NCBI RefSeq assembly: GCF_017591435.1 | Contig: NC_059257.1 | Location: forward strand, 1,418,826-1,482,825 | Direction of reading: 5' to 3' | DNA: 64,000 nt | Source of the DNA: Portunus trituberculatus | Lineage: Eukaryota; Arthropoda; Malacostraca; Decapoda; Portunidae | Program-made: the position numbers and the translations under genes | Shown here: positions 1 through 10,010 of the stretch, in pieces | How the letters are laid out: the number at the start of each line of letters is the position of its first letter | Position numbering within the stretch: the first letter of the stretch is position 1 | The notes under the pieces: model-generated | Seen by the model: the letters and a program-made list of their open reading frames with translations, nothing else | Told to the model about the DNA's origin: nothing | Database searches by the model: none

Positions 1-540
1 AGGAAATGGATGAACGTCTTGAAACCTCCCTCTTAAATGAGGTCAACCTATAAGAAGAACAAAAATTCAGAAGCAGTTAGGGAGTTCCAGAGTTTGCCAG
101 AGAAAGGTATGAATGACTGAGAATACTGGTTAACTCATGCTTAGAGAGTGAAACGAAGAAGAAAGTCTTGTGTAACGAGGTCGCGGAAGGAGGGGAGGTA
201 TGCTACTAACAATATCAGAAGAGCAATTAGTATAAATATAGCAGTAAATGAAAACCAAAGATGCAACATTGTGGCGGCGTGAAAGAGGTTGAAGACCGTC
301 AGTCAAAGGAGAGTAATTGATGAGACGAAAAATCTTAAGATTTCACGCTATCTAATAAAACTGTGAGTGGAATCCCCCCACAGATGTTAAGAGTGCTCCA
401 TACATGGGCGGATAAGCCCATATACAAAGTTGGCAGTAGGAGGGTTGAAAAAAAAAACTGGTGGAGACGCTGTAACCAATTCCTGTAGGAAAGCTGGCAT
501 GGTAAACCAGGATTTGTGTTCTGTCACAATTCCTTTTTTT
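1..540 (-). pseudogene. Jockey-clade LINE, 3' end of reverse transcriptase ORF (degenerate)
   Basis: On the minus strand this stretch parallels 10021-10740 almost block by block (same order of short conserved words around the LLTSYKGLIRP and WNSLP regions). Those words are typical of the thumb/C-terminal part of Jockey-clade non-LTR reverse transcriptases. Frameshifts and stops break it throughout, so no ORF of useful length remains; the fragment 352-555 preserves a scrambled version of the conserved region. It is cut off by the window edge. Assignment rests on comparison with the better copy at 10162-10596 and on family knowledge. Confidence 0.6.
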
Positions 541-544
541 TTTT

Positions 545-636
545 ATTTGCACCATGTGTCCTTTTCACGGGAATTTACGGCCTAAAGGAGATACTGTTTC
601 GGTATCTCCTATCTGAAAGCCCGCCCGCTAGGGAAA
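545..636 (-). repeat. SINE body fragment, same family as 37629-37822
   Basis: The words CTTTTCACGGGAATTT, CTCCTATCT and AAGCCC-CCCGCTAGG occur here in the same order and spacing as in the SINE at 37629-37822. Only the body is present; the tRNA-like head is missing, and the I-like LINE copy 1 starts directly after it near 640. Confidence 0.55.
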
Positions 637-775
637 GGCTGCGGTCCATTGACCCGGCACGTCCCAACTCCCGGTGTCTTCTCATCAGTTAATTATTCCA
701 AGTCAGGTGAGTTACGGGCAGACCCTTCATAAGGCTCGTCCGTCCACTGCATCTGTAATCGTTTTCAAGCTTCTC

Positions 776-1460
776 CAGTGGAACTGTAGAGGCCTTAGCG
801 CCTCTTGAGGGGAACTCCAAGCTTTACTATTAGAGTTATCTCCAGCCTGTGTCGCTCTACAGGAGACAATGCTCATAGTACTTATTCTAGTCCTCCTGGC
901 TATCGTGCCTTTTTAACACTCCTTTTCCCGAACAGGCCCATCACTGTGGCATAGCAATCCTAGTCCGTCTGGATATCCCTGTTGTCCCCTTGCAACTTAG
1001 CTTTCCCCTTCAGGTGGTTGCTGTCAAAGTTTTTCTAGGACGATCCTACACTATTTGTAGCCTCTATCTACCTCTTTGGGTTCATGTATCCAGGAGTGAT
1101 CTCGATGGCCTTGTGCATGAGCCGACTCCGCCTTTCCTCTTGTTGGGGGATTTTAACAGCCGTCACCCTTTGTGGGATGAAGGTGCTAGTAATCCTCGTA
1201 GGGTTTTAATCGCTTCTTTTATTGAGGATGAGGGATTGGAGGTTTTAAATTCTGGGGATGTTACAGTCCACAGTCCAACTGAAACTTTTACAGTTCTCGA
1301 TCTTTATCTCTTTACATCTAATTTTTTCCTTCAATATACTTTGTGGTTCCTGCCTAATTTGCATGGTAGTGACGACTTTCCGATTTTAATGGAATCTGTG
1401 GACTCTGAGCCACAGTCCTGCCCCTCCTCCTGGGTTTTCGACAAGGCAGATTGGCCACAA
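776..1460 (+). pseudogene. APE-type endonuclease domain of I-like ORF2, copy 1
   Basis: Starts at the words encoding LLQWNCRGL, which open the endonuclease domain in copies 2 and 3. The open part from 990 preserves FLLLGDFNSRHPLWDEGASN, matching the LGDFN motif of AP-endonuclease-like LINE nucleases, and HGSDDFPILM in place of the canonical SDH-PI motif (catalytic His replaced by Asp). The first third is frameshifted. The protein would nick target DNA to prime reverse transcription. Loss of the SDH histidine plus the frame breaks indicate that it is dead. Confidence 0.75.
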
Positions 1461-1839
1461 TTCAAAGACCTTAGTTCTTTTATGCGTCCATTGGCTTACT
1501 TTGATACTTATTCTGAGGCTGTTGATTGATTTACTGATTTTGTACGATATCTCCGGCGGCATCATGGGTACCCCCGCAATGTTTGGACGCTTTTCGATGC
1601 AGCCGTGCTCGGGCCCGCCGCGTTTTGAGGGAGGCCCACCAGTCTTGTTGCCTGCTGGACAAAAGGTGGCAAATCCCAAGACTGTCGCCGACCAGTTTCC
1701 AGAACACTTTGCGAGTGTTTCCTGGAAGGATCCTGCAGCGCCAGGTGCACGTTACCGCCAGAGTATGGAATCTCTCGGGGTCAACTTTTCTTCAACTGGA
1801 GGGGAGTCTTACAATGTCCCCTTCTCTGTCTCAGAGTCA

Positions 1840-2700
1840 TGACTCTTCTTCGGGTCCAGATGATATTCCTTATGCCTTCTTGCGCCACAAATCTGACAGT
1901 GCTTTTACCTTTTATTAAATCTTTATGATATGATTTGGCATGCCGGCAATTTTCCATCTTCTTGGGCTGTGGCAGTGGTTCTCCCATTTCTAAATCCTGA
2001 GAAAAATCATCTCCAGGCTACGAATTACCGTCCTATATCTTTGACATTCTGTATTTGTAAAGTGTTGGAAAAGATCGTTAATGTAAGACTCATGTGGTAC
2101 TTGGAGAAGAGAACCACTTGTCATCTGTACAGTATGGTTTCCGAAAGATGAGGTCTGCTACTGATACTCTTTTATCTCTGGAGTCCTCGATTTCTGAGGC
2201 CTTTGCTAATCACCACCATCAGGTAACCGTGTTTTTTGACCTGAAGAAGGCCTACGACACAGCTTGATGCCATGCTATTTTACGTTCCTTGTTTGATTTT
2301 GGCCTTCGTGGCCCCCATCCTATTTTTATTCAGCAGTTTTTATCCAGACATCTTTTACGGGTTCGAGTGGGGAGTGTACTCTCCGAGTCTAGCGCTCTAA
2401 ATGATGGTGTCCCACAGAGAAGTATTCTTAGTGTTACACTATTCGCTGTCGCTATAAATGGTGGTATTGGTGTTGTCCCAGATGGCGTTCACAGCTCCTT
2501 ATACGTTGACGATTTATGTATTTCTTTTGCTGCTGCTAGGATGTCACTGATTGAGCGAAACCTCCAACTGGCAATCAATAGGGTGTCCCGTTGGGCCAGT
2601 ATAAATGGTTTTCGTTTTTCCGCCTCGGAGACCGTAGCTATACATTTTATTTCGTAACCGTGGTGTCCATCCAGATCCTGACATATACCTAGCCAATAAA
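1840..2700 (+). pseudogene. Reverse transcriptase domain of I-like ORF2, copy 1
   Basis: Pieces in several frames match copy 3: LQATNYRPISLTFCICKVLEKI (about 2010-2075, first palm region), a frameshifted KKAYDTA block near 2250, and the 2289-2657 piece with GVPQRSILSVTLF and SLYVDDLCISF, the YxDD catalytic box. The usual GVPQGS glycine is Arg here. The catalytic Asp pair in YVDD is kept, but frameshifts separate the domains, so no functional RT can be read. Confidence 0.75.
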
Positions 2701-3303
2701 CGTCTCTCATGTGTGGAGGCGACTCGAAATCTTTGACTTGTTTTTGACAGCCGTCTCACCTGGGTCCCCCATTTCCGTTCTCTCAAGTTCTTTTGTAGGA
2801 CAGCACTATCTCTTCTTCAGATTTTAAGCCACACCTCTTGGGGTGCGGACAGGGACACTCTGCTGCTTCTTCAACGAACACTTATCCTTCTCAAGCTGGA
2901 ATACGGTTGTGAGATTTACTCCTCTGCAACGGAGGCACGACTACGGGTACATTTCGGACATTTCCAATTCCCAGCCTCCTGATGGATGCTGACCTCTGGC
3001 CGTTGGACCTCCGGCACCAGTCTTCGCTGCTGCGATGTTGGTTTCGCATCCACTGTCTTCCTGATTCAGTCCCTTGTGTGTCAATATTGTGAAACTCGCG
3101 TTCGCAGGGGTATGTCACTCGACCTAGTCTCCCTAAACCTTTTGGCTTTCGAGTCGCCTCTCTCATGACAGATTTATTTATCTCCCCCACTCCTGTCTAC
3201 TCTTTCCGATTCCCTCGAGTTGGTTATTGGCAGCCTCCCATTGTCTCGTTATGCCCTCCTGCCGTGGATGGCAAGAAGGATTTCCCACCAGCTTTGTCCC
3301 ACA

Positions 3304-3519
3304 TGTTAGCATGTCCTTTGTTTTTCCCATACTCCCTTTCTGTCTGACGTCACGTCTTTCCCCTCAGTCCTCGCTCGCCGCCACCTCAGGCGACACGCTA
3401 CGCCTCCTGCCTCTCGTTTCGCTCGGTTTACACTTGTTGTGTATTGTGCTACCGTAAATACACTTTCATAATGGACTCAGGTGTCTCCATGCTACCCCTG
3501 TTTTACGACAACTACCACA
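3304..3519 (+). mobile_element. Candidate solo LTR (216 bp, TG...CA) in I-like copy 1
   Basis: Copies 2 and 3 read straight from the GCTCTGTC-CACAC region to the TTTTTAGAACAC region. Copy 1 has 216 extra bases at that point. The insert begins TGTTAGC, ends CTACCACA, and is flanked by CACA on both sides (3300-3303 and 3520-3523), the 4-bp duplication expected for gypsy-type integration. No internal region or second LTR is present, so it would be a solo LTR left by recombination. No coding sequence is seen in it. The family is unknown. Confidence 0.55.
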
Positions 3520-4420
3520 CACACACCGTTTCTAGAACACTATTTCACCCATTTTCATGACATCCCTGTTTTTACTGATGATTCCAAATCCGATGCAGAT
3601 GTTGGATTTAGTTTGGTCTTTCCCTCCTTCTACCAAGCTGGTAGCCTTCCCTCAGTGGCATATGTCTTTACTGCAGAGCTGTCTGCCATAATCCTTGCTT
3701 TACAGATCATTTTTACCCTCCCGCTTTCGTCATTTACAATTTTTAATGATCCTCGCAGTGCTCTTGCTGCTCTCTCCTTCTCTGTTATTTCCCCTAACCC
3801 ATTTGTTTTATCAGGTTGGAGTGGCTTTATCTGCTTAACAACAAAGGATATTGTGTTAGGTTCTGCTGGGCCCCTGGTCATGTTGGTGTTCCTGGGAACG
3901 AGCAGGCAGATCACCTTGCCAAAGAGACAGCAAGTCGCGCTCCATCCCCTGCCCCTGTCCCGTTTCAAGATGTATTCTAGTGTATTCGTCTGGCGATTGT
4001 TGCAAGTTGACAGAGGAGGTGACAAACGGGGGTTGCCACCTCGAAAATGGGAGATATCACCACTTCCGTTCTCCATGACTGAACATACACCCATATCCGC
4101 AACCGCCGTACACAGATTGTATTAGCGCGGCTATGAATAGGTCACACGTATCTTACACAAAAAATATCTGTTGATGAAGGACTTTCAACCCTACTGTGAT
4201 GACTGCCTGGTGCCGCTTACCATTCGGCACCTGCTGGTCGAGTGCCCTAGTTTGATTGACTTACGGCACCGCTACCTCTACCGCTGTCGCGGTAGAGGTA
4301 GCAGACACCACTATCTCTACCGCTGTCGCGGTAGAGATAGTGGTGTCTGTTACCTTTCTAAGGTCCTTGGACCAGCATGTCTGTCTGGCTCCTGGCCATG
4401 ATGTTTTTAAATGGGAGAAG
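3520..4420 (+). pseudogene. RNase H and Cys-rich C-terminal region of I-like ORF2, copy 1
   Basis: The open stretch 3481-4125 contains PVFTDDSKSDADVGF (first RNase H Asp), FTAELSAI (Glu) and FNDPRSAL (third Asp), the order of a type I RNase H. The frame beginning at 4171 gives YCDDCLVPLTIRHLLVECPS, a conserved Cys/His-rich C-terminal motif of this family (CxxC...HxxxxC). Between them reading frames are broken. RNase H domains in ORF2 occur in the I, R1, LOA and Tad groups of LINEs, which supports the I-like label. Confidence 0.75.
4271..4348 (+). repeat. Two tandem stem-loops near the 3' end of I-like copy 1
   Basis: 4271-4284 pairs perfectly with 4289-4302 (14 bp, TGTC loop). Next to it 4303-4323 pairs perfectly with 4328-4348 (21 bp, TGTC loop). 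Copies 2 and 3 have a single version of this structure at the same place. Confidence 0.85.
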
Positions 4421-4614
4421 CTGGCCTCCTCCCCAATTTGTGAATTTCATTTTATTATATGTATTTTAATGTTTTATTTCGCTTTATTGTATTTTTAGTA
4501 TTTTTAGTTGCCTTTAATTTCATTGTATTCAATTGCTTTTAGTTAGTTTTTTTCATAGACGATATGGTTTTAATTAACAAGTTGTAGCGGCGCTAGATGT
4601 CCATCCATCCATCC

Positions 4615-5167
4615 TTGAGCATTCTTTAGTAGCATTCATCGGTGTGTTCTTTTTAAAGGTGGTGGTGAGAGCATGGATCCGTGGCTATACCTGCGCCTTC
4701 TTATACCTGGGCCCAGACAGAAAGCAATTGTATGCTGATTAGCTGCAGGTAAATTGCTCCCTGCCGTTCGTTGTCGATTGGCATCGGGGGTCTGCCTCTC
4801 AATGCTCGCTGCTTATTGCTGATTGGTTGCTGTTTCTCCTTTTTCCTTGGTGCATACTAGGGAGAGCTCGTAAGTTGTCCAATTGTATATTGAGGGTTGG
4901 TAAAAATTATTTTATTAACAGTTTCCAAAAGAAGCAATCTCCGGAATTCTAAGCAGGTGTGTAAGATATCTGTATCTTCGATCATGCTTCTTGTTAGCAC
5001 TGTACCGTGTTGTTCTCTTAGATGCCTTTTCGGGGCTCTAGATGCTAGGTGAAATGTCAGGCGTTGGGATAACATAGTCGTTGTCATTCCAACATAAGAT
5101 GAGTTAAGGACTGCATAGTTTCCTACATGACATGGGGCTTATGAGTCATTTCTTTCTTGTGATCAGG
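4615..5167. other. No gene recognised
   Basis: No convincing ORF, repeat structure or known element is visible between the tail of I-like copy 1 and the P-like element. The open frame on the minus strand at 4857-5087 has no recognisable motif. Confidence 0.5.
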
Positions 5168-5175
5168 GCTGTTAC
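5168..5175 (+). repeat. Target site duplication of P-like element (left)
   Basis: GCTGTTAC, repeated exactly at 6595-6602 on the other side of the element. Eight base pairs is the duplication length of P elements. Confidence 0.85.
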
Positions 5176-5879
5176 CATGGTACAATAACGAGAAACAGGT
5201 AGACGCACGAGAGTCTTGAACTCACAGCCCTACTGGTAAGTCTTCTGAAACGCTGTTTCTGTGACGTCATCCACTCGCCTAGCCAGCTCTGATCGAGATA
5301 GTCTGCTACTCAATAAATCATGAATAATTAATATAAAACTTTTTTTCTTTTCATGATCCATTAGTTATGCAGTTGAAAATTAAATATGATACACATTAGT
5401 GATTGAATGTTGATGATATTTCATAGCGATACACAAGATATTGTACGGATAAAGACATGTCAGATAGCCTAGTAGATGTGGCTCAAAAACATTGTTAGTG
5501 GATTTTTCAAGCCATATACATTATGCATAATTGCATAATGCACATTGATTTCCTCTGATCCTCTTCGCCTTCATGTACCTTCGTCGTCTTCCTTAGCACC
5601 TCACTGTTCTCTCTACATATAAAACTACAAGAGGCTAAAGGCTAATGCACGTATGAGTCTAAAGGCGATCCACACTATACAGGAACGGTCACGCTCTGTT
5701 TACGGTACTGTCACATACTAAATGCATTTCAGTGGGGACCGTAAGCCATTGAAATGCATGTAATATGAATGGACCGTGAGTGCATACCGCTATTTAAACG
5801 TGGCAATCCATTCCTTTAGCTTGCATCGGCGCTAAACTATTCACACTTCATATAGGTACTTTATTCTTGAGTGTAAACC

Positions 5880-5922
5880 CATGGTACAATAACGAGAGAC
5901 ATCAAAAAGTTATTGTACCATG
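5880..5922. repeat. Internal inverted copies of the P-like terminal repeat
   Basis: CATGGTACAATAAC at 5880-5893 and its reverse complement at 5909-5922 form a near-palindrome with a 15-nt centre. They may be a relic of two elements abutting each other or a subterminal regulatory repeat; the sequence alone does not decide. Confidence 0.75.
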
Positions 5923-6086
5923 GTACAGTCAGTAGCCTGTAAGGCTGGCATAGCCTGTAAATTATGGACTAGGTCTAGGCTACTAGTAGAACTAATTTCG
6001 TTCATTAAGCATAAGCTGATTATACAATTTCTAATTTGGAGTGTTGAAATTGATCAAATTTAGCCAGTAAATCTAAGTTTCCTTAC

Positions 6087-6411
6087 CTGTATTTTCTGCA
6101 GAAAGGCCACTTCCATTATCGTGTCCACGAAATGGCAGATTTTGATCAGGGACTGCCTCAGTTTTTAGATCCCTCCAACTCCTTGGAACTGGGTAACCTA
6201 ATAACTCATATTTCAAATTGCGCTTAATTTGGGCGGAACTAAAATGTTGCTCACAAATCACGGCATTATTTACGTTTACTGTGTCAGCACGATAGCATTT
6301 TTGGAGCCACTGTCTTGCGATGGTCTTGTTCTTGGGGAATTTATAATATTTAAAATTACTAGACTTGGCAGGCGTGCATCCATACACTGCACAAGGTCTA
6401 GCTTTGCCCAT
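6087..6411 (-). CDS. THAP-domain 5' exon (P-like transposase N-terminus)
   Basis: Reading from the ATG at 6411, the first 93 residues form a THAP C2CH zinc finger: Cys7 and Cys12 (CAVYGC), Trp35, Cys53-x2-His56 (ICEQHF), and an AVP box at 86-88 (canonical AVPTIF). THAP domains bind DNA and are the N-terminal module of P-element transposases and of THAP proteins. The exon ends at 6087 in AATACAG followed by GTAAGG, a strong splice donor. No downstream exon with RNase-H-like or GTP-binding transposase motifs can be seen before the element end at 5176, so the rest appears to have been deleted. It lies 183 bp inside the right-hand inverted repeat, the expected place for the first exon of a transposase. 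A host THAP gene is unlikely because the exon is enclosed by the element ends. Confidence 0.8.
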
Positions 6412-6594
6412 GCTAACAATAAGAAATTAACACTAAGGCACATGAAACATACAATCTAAGATCAAATTCTGCCACACGTGTACACTCACTCAAAGATATG
6501 GAGTTGTTTACACGACCGGATGACGTCACTGAGTCAGCTGGTGGTTCCAATAATGTTCGCGTGCGTCTACCTATCAAAAAGTTATTGTACCATG

Positions 6595-6602
6595 GCTGTT
6601 AC
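6595..6602 (+). repeat. Target site duplication of P-like element (right)
   Basis: GCTGTTAC, identical to 5168-5175. Confidence 0.85.
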
Positions 6603-7016
6603 ATAGTAGGGGCTAGCTTGTTTTCTTGTTTTGGTAATAAATGTGGAGATAATTTTTTTCTCTCGGTTTTTTGGCTTGGCGTTTCTATTGACTGTCTCTC
6701 ATTCTTCTTTTTTCCTTGTACGAAGTAAAAAAAAAATCCCTGTATTAGATGACCATCTCTGCTTTGCTGTCTTCAATTGAGCTGTTAGACCTGTACCACT
6801 GCTCCGTTATCTTCTTGATGCTGCACGTGATGTCTCGTTTACTGAATTAATTTATTAGTATTACTTGGGTTGACCCTCTCAATTTCTTTGTGTACTTCTT
6901 TCCACGTACTGCATTACTAGGTGCTCTTCGGATGTAGGCGTTGATTATAGAATCTATATTATTTTGTGGCATTCACTTTTTCCGTTTAGCCAGTGTCCTG
7001 ATTTGGTAGACTTCAT
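6603..7016. other. No gene recognised
   Basis: AT-rich sequence without a supported ORF, RNA gene or element end. Confidence 0.5.
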
Positions 7017-7049
7017 GTAGATTTCATTAACATTATTTGAATTGTAAAG

Positions 7050-7135
<86 letters not shown>

Positions 7136-7256
7136 TTTCATAGCACTATTTGAATTGTAAATAAAATGTCAGAGAGAGAGAGAGATTGTTTCATTAGCAT
7201 TATTTGAATTATAAAGAAGATATCAGAGAGAGAGAGAGAGATACAAGATACAAGCC
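7017..7256 (+). repeat. Tandem units of a ~45-bp sequence separated by (GA)n
   Basis: Three successive copies of a unit with the words TTTCATTA-CATTATTTGAAT and TAAAGAAAATATCAGAGAG (starting near 7018, 7134 and 7188), each followed by a GA run (the longest at 7049-7131). A fourth copy is at 8731-8785, again joined to GA runs. Confidence 0.75.
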
Positions 7257-7530
7257 TATATTGGCCTATAGAAAAGAGTTACATATAAATATATACAATT
7301 TTAGAGCCTATGGTCCGATAAGCCGAAGCTTTACTACGGACCAATTACTATTTGTATGTTGAGCAGGAGTATGTGTTGTGGGTCAGCTATTAAAATATGA
7401 ATTTTAGAAAGTCAAGATAATCTATACTAATATACCAATCATAGCTAGCAATCTAAGAATGAGCACTAATAATACATAAGTTATTGATGAAACAAATCTT
7501 GTAATGCAGAGAAATAACTATTAATAATAA
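7257..7530. other. No gene recognised
   Basis: AT-rich; no motif or repeat identified. Confidence 0.4.
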
Positions 7531-8008
<478 letters not shown>

Positions 8009-8196
8009 CAGGCGCGGATCCAGAATATCTATTTGGGGGGGGCCCCCCGCCCTCAAGATAGTGAAGACCAATGGATAGTGATTAGTGATGGCGGTACCCA
8101 CTATCAGCATATGGCATACAGTCGAGATTTTTAAAGGGGAGCGGAGATTTTGGGGGGGGCCCGGGCCCCCTGGGCCCCCCCCTGTATCCGCGCCTG
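8009..8196. mobile_element. MITE-like element, 188 bp, with inverted ends
   Basis: Begins CAGGCGCGGATCCAG and ends CTGTATCCGCGCCTG; the reverse complement of the end matches the start with one mismatch over 15 bp. It interrupts a TA/CA microsatellite. ATATATAT is present on both sides (8001-8008, 8197-8204), compatible with an 8-bp duplication but uninformative in an AT array. G- and C-runs lie just inside the ends. No coding capacity. Superfamily not determined. Confidence 0.65.
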
Positions 8197-8429
8197 ATAT
8201 ATATACACATACATACACACACATATACACATACATGCACACACATATACATATATACATAAATATCAATAAACTAAATAAAACAAAACAAAAATAAAAA
8301 ATAATGATAACATAAACAATAACAATAATAATAAACACTAAGAATAATAACGATCATAATAATGAATAACAATATACAAAATATAAATGTTTAACAATAT
8401 TAATATTGACAATGATACTAATGGCATAC

Positions 8430-8640
8430 ATTGATATATTGGCTAGTGACAAGTGGATAAGTAAAAGGTACTAAAGTCATTACTATATAGGTTATAATCA
8501 TCATTGTTGGGTGTTATGAAGAAGTGTCCTTTACAGCTTTTTCTTAAAGGTGACTCGTTGGGTGATGCCTTTAATATCTTGAGGCAGCGCATTCCAGAGC
8601 CTGCTGCCCCGCACCAGTACACTGTTGTGCATGGTCGGTA

Positions 8641-8645
<5 letters not shown>
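8430..8645 (-). pseudogene. LINE reverse transcriptase C-terminal fragment
   Basis: Minus-strand frames give NSVLVRGSRLWNALPQDIKG followed, after a frame change, by HFFITPN. The RLWNALP-x-DIK signature marks the C-terminal end of many CR1/Jockey-type LINE RTs. Its upstream side abuts a (GA)n array, so only about 70 codons remain. Confidence 0.55.
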
Positions 8646-8735
<90 letters not shown>

Positions 8736-8785
8736 TTCATTAGCATTATTTGAATTGTAAAGAAAATATCAGAGAGAGAGAGAGA
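8646..8785. repeat. (GA)n array plus one copy of the ~45-bp unit
   Basis: Pure GA run at 8646-8731, then the TTTCATTAGCATTATTTGAA unit and a shorter GA run. Related to 7017-7256. Confidence 0.85.
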
Positions 8786-9300
8786 GAGTGTGTGTATACC
8801 TGGCTAAGATCTGGCGACAGCTGGCATCTCAACAACAGCGCCAGCTGAGAGCTCAGTGACGGGATGTCGATACTATGGTATTGCTGCCATATTTGTGCTG
8901 TGTATTGATAGGTGGAAAAAGGTGTTAAGTTTCACAAAGGGACTACTAGCCATAAATTGTTTCATGCGCTTCCTTTGTTATTATTTTTTTTTTATATCAT
9001 TTATTTTATATTCTTATGAAGAGAATAAACTTATGATGATGAAGCAAAGGAAGGGAAACATAAATCAAATAAAATGAAATAGCAATTGCGACAAGAACAT
9101 CAGGGAGAGTAATCTGCATCGAATATCTTCCATACATTTATATTCTTACTGATTTATTGTCGAAGAAAAATATAGCCTTATGGAATTGCAGTTATTGTAA
9201 TCTTGCTAAAACACATAATTGGGAAGTAAAGGGAATACATATTTATAAACTCAAGTAGTCTCCATTTAATGATAAGTGTCAAGAAACAGGCAAAACTTAC
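8786..9300. other. No gene recognised; would be intron if 9301-9456 is an exon
   Basis: AT-rich sequence without supported features. If the exon at 9301-9456 is real, this is the beginning of its downstream intron (minus strand). Confidence 0.4.
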
Positions 9301-9456
9301 AAAAATTGTAAATGGCTTAACAAATCCAGCCATATCTGGTTCCAACACTGGACGCCTCACAGCTACGTGGATCTGTTCCAGAAACAGGGGCACCGTGAAG
9401 TCCAGATGCCTCATGCGCGCCTCGTTAATTGTCAGCAGGCCCGTCATGTCCGCCTC
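9301..9456 (-). CDS. Ionotropic receptor-like exon (host gene fragment)
   Basis: A 156-bp stretch on the minus strand is bounded by AACAG| before it and |GTAAGT after it, both good splice signals. Between them lie exactly 52 open codons in phase 0. The peptide contains ADMTGLLTINEARM, LDFTVPLF, AVRRPVLEPD and GFVKPFTIF. In ionotropic glutamate receptors and arthropod IRs the ligand-binding S1 lobe ends with the pattern G-x-x-T-I-x-x-x-R-x-x-x-x-DF-x-x-P, then a RP-x-x-x-x-D-x-x-GF-x-x-PF-x-x-x-VW stretch leading into the first membrane helix; this exon stops just before that VW. Such receptors are ligand-gated cation channels, often chemosensory. No neighbouring exon is visible in the window. 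It may be a functional exon with long introns or a gene relic. Confidence 0.55.
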
Positions 9457-9499
9457 CTGTTGCCATTACTGTATTACTATCATTCTTATAGAAGTAGTA

Positions 9500-10010
<511 letters not shown>

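Larger units (their letters stand above)
640..4614 (+). mobile_element. I-like non-LTR retrotransposon, copy 1 (5' truncated, degenerate)
   Basis: Collinear with copies 2 (27391-33441) and 3 (41393-47597). It starts in the last codons of ORF1 (CGGTCCA-GACCCGGCAC region), runs through endonuclease, RT, RNase H and the cysteine-rich C-terminal region of ORF2, and ends in a (CATC)n tail at 4596-4614. Many frameshifts and stops make it a pseudogene. It contains a 216-bp solo LTR at 3304-3519 and a duplicated hairpin at 4271-4348. Because the LTR inserted after this LINE, copy 1 is one of the older insertions here. Confidence 0.85.
5176..6594 (-). mobile_element. P-element-like DNA transposon, internally deleted, with THAP exon
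   Basis: Terminal inverted repeats: both ends start CATGGTACAATAAC (14 bp identical), then a 7-8 bp spacer, then AGGTAGACGCACG (13 bp identical). About 85 bp (5' end) and 66 bp (3' end) inside the termini a 12-bp block GTGACGTCATCC also occurs in inverted orientation (5261-5272 and 6518-6529). The 8-bp duplications flanking it are identical. The Drosophila P element also starts with CATGATGAAATAAC, carries internal inverted repeats, makes 8-bp duplications and encodes an N-terminal THAP DNA-binding domain, and all of these are matched here. At 1,419 bp it lacks room for a complete transposase, so it is probably non-autonomous. Extra copies of the terminal 14-mer lie inside at 5880-5893 and inverted at 5909-5922. 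Confidence 0.8.

Noticed and set aside
6229..6459. Plus-strand ORF opposite the THAP exon
   Set aside because: Shadow frame; no domain, whereas the minus strand shows the THAP signature and splice donor.
7049..7131. CRISPR-like array from regularly spaced units with GA runs
   Set aside because: Units and spacers are simple-sequence DNA in a eukaryotic repeat region; no spacer diversity or cas genes.
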